From: Ancylostoma caninum
Taxonomy: Eukaryota > Nematoda > Chromadorea > Rhabditida > Ancylostomatidae
DNA length: 64,000 nt
Reading direction: 5' to 3'
Assembly: GCA_037903475.1 (NCBI GenBank)
Contig: JBAJFG010000261.1
Span: forward strand, 186,001-250,000
This document shows, in pieces, positions 59,289 through 64,000 of this stretch. Position numbers and translations under genes: made by a program. Within the stretch, counting starts at the first letter, position 1. The number at the start of each line of letters is the position of its first letter. The notes beneath the pieces are model-generated. The model was given only the letters and a program-made list of their open reading frames with translations, did no database searches and had not been told where the DNA came from.

Positions 59289-59864
59289 CGATGCTGCGTT
59301 TTGATAGGGCCCTCACTTGCAGGAGAACACGTTGTCGTCGAATACTTTTTTCTCTGGTTGGTGCAGGCGCACTTTTCCAACAACAGTGGGATCCGTTGTC
59401 GAATAGGTGCCTTTGTTGGAACTATGACTGCGGCGTGCAATCTCGGATAGAGGTGCGCCGGCGTCGAGAACTGGCCACTCGCCATCTCATGGATCCAAAG
59501 GTGTAATGAGAGATATTTTGTGATATCCCCGACTCTTGACGCTTTTAGACTGCGCAAACTTATCACTGCAGCGGAGCCGCAATTAATCTGCAAACAACTT
59601 AGAGACATGATTGCAGTAGACTATTCCTTCAAAAAGGGATGAACGAATTTTGTGACACACAGACACACAGACACTCATACACACATACACACACAGACCA
59701 AGCGCGTTATTATAAGCCATGATTATACTTACCCCAGAGCGATTTTTGGAGCATATCACATTAACGGCAGACAGAAATAAAATAAGTAATGCCAGCGCTG
59801 CAATCCACATGGACACCTGAAATGCAGCATCATGGTAGAAATCATGCTTAATACTGGTTGACAT
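59289..59864 (-). CDS. Small single-helix membrane protein, first two exons
   Basis: Exon 1 is 59864-59733: 44 codons starting at AAAATG. It begins MSTSIKHDFYHD and has one hydrophobic helix (WIAALALLILFLSAVNVI). The donor is a perfect GTAAGT. Exon 2 is 59587-59289: acceptor GTTTGCAG in matching phase 0, 99 codons plus two bases, with APIRQRIPLLLEKC, ACTNQRKKY and STTTCSPAS, and donor GTAAGA. The 145-base intron contains a (CA)n run. The third exon was not fixed; a segment ending in GGTC followed by GTAAGT near 59085 is a weak candidate. Topology suggests a short N-terminus, one membrane anchor and a basic, Cys-bearing domain. Family not recognised. Confidence 0.5.
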
Positions 59865-60107
59865 TTTAAATGTGTCTGTTCAGGCGAGCCAACCATTACT
59901 AAAAAAATCTAACTATAATGTGTACATCACAATGTTCAGAGAGTCGAGTTATGTATGAAAAGTGTGCAAATTTCATTTCTATCGTAATTGACAGGTGTTT
60001 TGGTTCATTTTTAGTCATCTTTGTTTGTTTGGAGGACCTACGGTTCCATGCTTGCACCGCAACGAAAATGAGTAAGACTGATCTGTGATTATCAAGTGAT
60101 ATACACC

Positions 60108-60260
60108 AGCCTGATCATCCGACTCACGCCGGACTCTTAGGCTTCTTTTCGTGCTCGCTTCGCTAGCGTTGCCTCCATGTGAAGTCTTCCTCACACCACG
60201 CCGGCCACTCCACCTTTATCAGAACTCCCGTTTTTGTACTTTCGTGCTTTCTGGTATAAG
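60108..60260 (+). mobile_element. TIR/minisatellite repeat family, left terminus only
   Basis: ACCAGCCTGATCATCCGACT, then CGCCGGACTCTTAGGCTTC and TTTTCGTGCTCGCTTCGC. The interior soon diverges. A 72-codon open frame at 60304-60522 (+) next to it has no recognised motif. Confidence 0.6.
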
Positions 60261-60549
60261 AGGCAAGACATCTTGAGTTCAGTCAATCAATCAAGCTCCA
60301 AGTATGTTGTGCAAGATGAAAGCTGTTGATTGCAGGCGATGGAATGCTCGCGCCGCCCATAAAAGACCGACGGACGAGAACGCGTGGCCGACAGTACCAC
60401 AGAGTACGGACGGAAGTGCTCCTCACACCCTCGACCCGCACGCCTCCAGTAGACATTACTCGCCTGTATCAATTACTCCCTCGTTGATAAACTGCATTCT
60501 TTGCCACTGTGTCCGGACATGATAGTGGCTATGCCACAAACTTAACTCT

Positions 60550-61440
60550 CTCAGACAATTTCGGGGGCAAATCCCGTTCCAACCGCCGGCAAATCCCGAC
60601 GAAACGTTTGAACGAGGACCAATAGCGGACAAACAGCGGGCGGAAACCACGAATGTTGCGGGCCAAACGCGCTGTCGGGCGAATCGCGGGCTGAACGGAG
60701 AGTCATTCGGGCTAAAGCACCACCGTCGGGGTCCGGCCCGCTATGTGAAGAGTGTCGGGCATCTGCTCGCTTTCTGCGGCAAATTTCTCCAAAAAAGGGG
60801 TCTGAACGACTACATATTTCGGCTCAATAAGGGGATGGCCCGGTCGGAATGATTAGTTGGTGGTAGTACGCACCTGATAAAGGATGAAGGCAACACCGGT
60901 ATGGAAGAGATCAGCAGCATGGATGGCCTAGTGGATAAAGCAGCGGACTCTCAATCATGTATAAACCATGGACAGGTTGGTTCGAATCCTCTCAGTAATA
61001 GAAAAAAGCTAGCACTACGAAACCATTTACATGCCTTGCAAACAGCCATCTTTTCGTATTTCTGATAAGAATTTGCATATTTGTATTGCTTTTTTACTCC
61101 GGTGGATCACTTTGGATCCACAATAGCTTCGAACCCGGAGCTCCTCCGTGCGAGACTGTGACCAAGCTGCCAGAGGCTGTTACGGTGCGTCCAGCTGACA
61201 GGTAATTGTGGAGAATACCACCTTGTGCGCTCGATTAGTCGCTGGAGCGCCTGGTAGTCTGCGGGCTCATGGCGGCCTGAACGCGGACAGTACGCGGGCG
61301 GATAGGAATGGAAGCCCCGTTTTCAGCGGCCCCACAGCGGCCTGAGCGTGACTACTTCTCGGGCGAAAACACCCAAACGCTCGTTTCGACCCTCGCCCCC
61401 CGCTCGTTCGGAACGGTATTTGCCCCCGAAATTGTCTGAG
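60550..61440. mobile_element. 891-bp TIR element (CTCAGACAAT family), copy 2
   Basis: Left end CTCAGACAATTTCGGGGGCA and the inverted right end agree over about 31 bp with one mismatch. The terminal ten bases equal those of 42688-43253. The GC-rich interior is made of CGGGC/GCGGG subrepeats. It encloses a tRNA-like sequence (60914-60995). Confidence 0.85.
60914..60995 (+). tRNA. tRNA-like sequence or tRNA-derived SINE head
   Basis: A good A box (TGGCCTAGTGGATAA) and a perfect B box (GGTTCGAATCC) are spaced about 37 bp apart. A convincing acceptor stem could not be paired, and the anticodon arm around GGACTCTCAATC is irregular. It is more likely a pseudogene or SINE head than a functional tRNA. 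Confidence 0.4.
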
Positions 61441-61479
61441 TGGCTACGATGCGCACTTTCTATATCTGTTCAACACTCG

Positions 61480-61870
61480 AATGACCGTCCTTCCACTTTG
61501 CATATGAGCGCTGGACCCGTTCCCATACGTTTCGCCCCTTTTAGACGCCGGCGCAACCTTGTCACACCGTTGGACCCGTCATCAGGCGTCTGCCCACTCT
61601 CGGACGCCGGCGCACCTTTATCACGCCTTTTAACTCGATTCTAGTCATTTCGCCACTTTCCGACGCCGGCGCAGCCCCATCACAGTAGTGTTCCTGGCAC
61701 TACCCTAACTCCTGTGCCGGAGCAACCCTCATCCGCGTCACTCCTCGTCCGCCTGGTCCCTCCTCCTCGTTATAAAGGCATGCTACCCGTCTCCTTCCTT
61801 TTGTACGGTCCTGTGATCATGAGCTTATCTCATTCATTCCGACCGTGATCAAAACAACTGCCGGCCACTA
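61480..61870 (+). mobile_element. TIR/minisatellite repeat family, interior piece
   Basis: Three minisatellite units (GACGCCGGCGCACC, CACCGTTGGACCCGT), the promoter-like CGTTATAAAGGCATGC at 61770 and CTTATCTCATTCATTCCGAC, as in copies 2 and 3. The left terminus is missing. Confidence 0.65.
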
Positions 61871-61916
61871 ATATCATTCTATATAATAACGGGCTTAGCC
61901 TGTTTACATGTGTGTC

Positions 61917-61978
61917 TGTATGTATGTAAGTATGTAAGTATGTAAGTATGTAAGTATGTAAGTATGTAAGTATGTACG
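61917..61978 (+). repeat. 8-bp microsatellite (TATGTAAG)n
   Basis: About six consecutive TATGTAAG units follow TGTCTGTATG. Confidence 0.95.
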
Positions 61979-62130
61979 AATGTGTGTCAGACCGTTACGA
62001 AATTCTACGATTGGTCAATGATCGTGATTGTGAGATCATATAAAAGGCTAGGAACGGGTGTGGTGTGGTGTAGTGGGGTAGGGATGAGATCGAACAGAAG
62101 GTCGGATGGTGTACAACGGGTCCGTCAATG

Positions 62131-63010
62131 GAGTCCATGGAGAAGGGCTGCGCCGGCGCCCAAAGTGGGGGGAGACGTGTCCATCACTGTGATAAGGCTG
62201 CGCCGGCGCCCAAAGTGGGTGGAGACGAGTCCACCACTGTGATAAGGGTGCGCCGGCGCCCAAAGTGGGTGGAGACGGGTCCACCACTGTGATAAGGCTG
62301 CGCCGGCGCCCAAAGTGGGGGGAGACGGGTCCAGCACTGTGATAAGGCTGCGCCGGCGCCCAAAGTGGGGGGAGACGGGTCCACCACTGTGATAAGGGTG
62401 CGCCGGCGCCCAAAGTGGGGGGGACGAGGTCCACCACTGTGATAAGGGTGCGCCGGCGCCCAAAGTGGGGGGAGACGGGTCCATCACTGTGATAAGGGTG
62501 CGCCGGCGCCCAAAGTGGGGGGAGACGGGTCCATCACTGTGATAAGGGTGCGCCGGCGCCCAAAGTGGGGGGAGACGGGTCCACCACTGTGATAAGGCTG
62601 CGCCGGCGCCCAAAGTGGGGGAGACGGGTCCACCACTGTGATAAGGCTGCGCCGGCGCCCAAAGTGGGGGGAGACGGGTCCACCACTGTGATAAGGGTGC
62701 GCCGGCGCCCAAAGTGGGGGGAGACGGGTCCACCACTGTGATAAGGGTGCGCCGGCGCCGGCACCCAAAGTGGGGGGAGACGGGTCCACCACTGTGATAA
62801 GGGTGCGCCGGCGCCCAAAGTGGATGGAGACGGGTCCACCACTGTGATAAGGGTGCGCCGGCACCCAAAGTGGGGGAGACGGGTCCACCACTGTGATAAG
62901 GGTGCGCCGGCGCCCAAAGTGGGGGGAAGACGGGTCCATCACTGTGATAAGGGTGCGCCGGCGCCCAAAGTGGGGGGAGACGGGTCTACTGCTGTGATAG
63001 GGCTGCGCCT
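62131..63010 (-). repeat. 50-bp GC-rich minisatellite
   Basis: About 17 units, highly uniform. The unit on + reads CCACCACTGTGATAAGGGTG, CGCCGGCGCC, CAAAGTGGGG, GGAGACGGGT. One unit has an extra CCGGCG. Its complement (GGCGCACCCTTATCAC, GGACCCGTCTCC) is the minisatellite unit inside the dispersed TIR family, shortened from 59 to 50 bp. The long - strand open frames (up to 247 codons) are artefacts of the repeat. Confidence 0.95.
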
Positions 63011-63539
63011 GCGCTCAAAAGTGGAGGAGCGCCTGAAAATATAGCTACCGATGCAGGAGGGGTGCGCCGGTGTCCACTACTCAAGGAAATGTCATGAGTT
63101 AGGTCCATATTTGTTAAATCGATTCGATGGCGTCTAACATCAATCGTTAAAAAAAAACTAGATGTCAGACCACTGCGCGGATTAGCATGCAATCCGTGTG
63201 AATCCTTCCTCCTTACGTCCTCCCCCGCGTTCTTCTCTTCTCATTTGTTTATGAACACACCGCACCCTCCACTTTTATATGTTCTAACTGACTCTTATCA
63301 CTTGACCAGTTATAACAAACAAAGAATGATAGACCATTTTCTGCGGTCAATCCAGGTTGAACCGGTTATATTTAGTTACAAAAAGCTATTTCAGTTGAGC
63401 AAATGATAAAATTGCTTCGAGAAGGTTAATCCTCTTTGATAAGTGCATTTTTACATGAGAAAAAGCAATGGAAAGGGTGTGGGACACATTATAGCAAAAA
63501 ATGTGGAATAGCTGTGACTTTATTTGAATGAAGAAGGGA

Positions 63540-63960
63540 TGAAGCCATGCGAGCGAAGCGAGCATTAGGAAAAGTCTGGAAGTCCGGCGTCAGCCGGACG
63601 GCCAGACTGGTGACTAATATGTCTGAACATGACAAAAGTGGCCCGAAGCTCCCTTGAATCATGATAAAAATCAAAATTTACCACATTTTTGAACATAACA
63701 TAGACGCGCTGAACACAATAGTGTAGGTTCTCCGTTTTTGATGGCTGGTTCTCGTACACACACATGCACTGCCAATTAAAAAGAAGCAAGATTGTCCGAA
63801 TAAAAGCAGAGGAGCCAGTTGGACAGGAATGTCCGTATAAAAGCAGAGGAGCCAGTTGGACAGGAAACAGTACGGATGAGGGGTGTGGTTGTGCAAGATG
63901 GTAGATACCGATCCACAGCAATGTGAAGTGCACGTATTCAGTAGTAGGAAAGGCGTCGTG
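63540..63960 (-). mobile_element. TIR/minisatellite repeat family, right terminus and adjoining tail of another copy
   Basis: GCGAGCGAAGCGAGCATTAG, then GTCCGGCGTCAGCCGGACGG and the terminus CCAGACTGGT at 63612. Next to it is a + oriented tail piece (ATGTCTGAACATGACAAAAG, AAAATCAAAATTTACCACAT, ACACACATGCACTGCCAATT). GAGGAGCCAGTTGGACAGGA is duplicated at 63808 and 63846. Confidence 0.6.
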
Positions 63961-64000
63961 TGATGGTCCTACAGTGGTGTGGTGGGTATTCTGGTCGGAA

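Noticed and set aside
62048..62942. 247-codon and other - strand open frames
   Set aside because: Forced open by the 50-bp GC-rich array; overlapping frames give the same cyclic peptide.
62131..63010. CRISPR-like array
   Set aside because: The whole 50-bp unit repeats; there are no unique spacers and no cas genes, and the context is eukaryotic.

Overview
The window looks like repeat-rich nuclear DNA of a nematode, most likely a strongylid such as a hookworm. This is inferred from splice acceptors of the TTTTCAG type, GTAAGT/GTGAGY donors, small exons with long introns, and the mobile-element mix: an RTE-type LINE, a Cer1-like Ty3/gypsy element, Penelope-like elements, mariners, Tc1-like elements and a piggyBac. 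Nothing in it looks bacterial: there are no operons, ribosome binding sites or CRISPR arrays. Host genes are few, and the long open frames are mostly transposon remnants or frames forced open by minisatellites.

Host genes. At 6.1-10.2 kb on the + strand seven phase-compatible exons build the C-terminal 269 residues of a four-helix membrane protein; its 5' end was not found. At 59.3-59.9 kb on the - strand two strongly supported exons begin a small protein with one membrane helix. A third, weaker candidate is an N-terminal exon at 57.4-57.5 kb (-).

Transposon nest, 12.1-32.5 kb. A Penelope-like element (PLE, - strand) was split by a 12.1-kb gypsy LTR element (13129-25269). A 4.3-kb non-LTR retrotransposon (18331-22670) sits in that element's protease, and a hAT-type MITE sits in its integrase. 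A second copy of the same MITE sits in the PLE reverse transcriptase. Beside this, a Tc1-like element (27133-30804) carries a 510-bp TIR element and a 2.2-kb piggyBac. A fragment of a second LINE follows.

33.6-63.9 kb. A head-to-head PLE palindrome (33.6-35.6 kb) is followed by a 60-bp minisatellite (36.9-38.3 kb). Copies of one unusual TIR family with an internal minisatellite recur (1.9, 38.8, 42.1, 49.1, 55.8, 58.6, 60.1, 61.5 and 63.5 kb). There is a third PLE piece (40.7-41.6 kb), two neighbouring mariners of different subfamilies (45.6-48.0 kb), an RTE LINE tail (50.3-51.8 kb), a 1.57-kb Tc1-like foldback element (52.6-54.2 kb), a TIR element enclosing a tRNA-like sequence (60.5-61.4 kb), and a 50-bp GC-rich array (62.1-63.0 kb).

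Most element boundaries rest on paired terminal repeats plus target-site duplications read directly from the sequence. Coding assignments rest on family motifs read by eye; no database search was possible.
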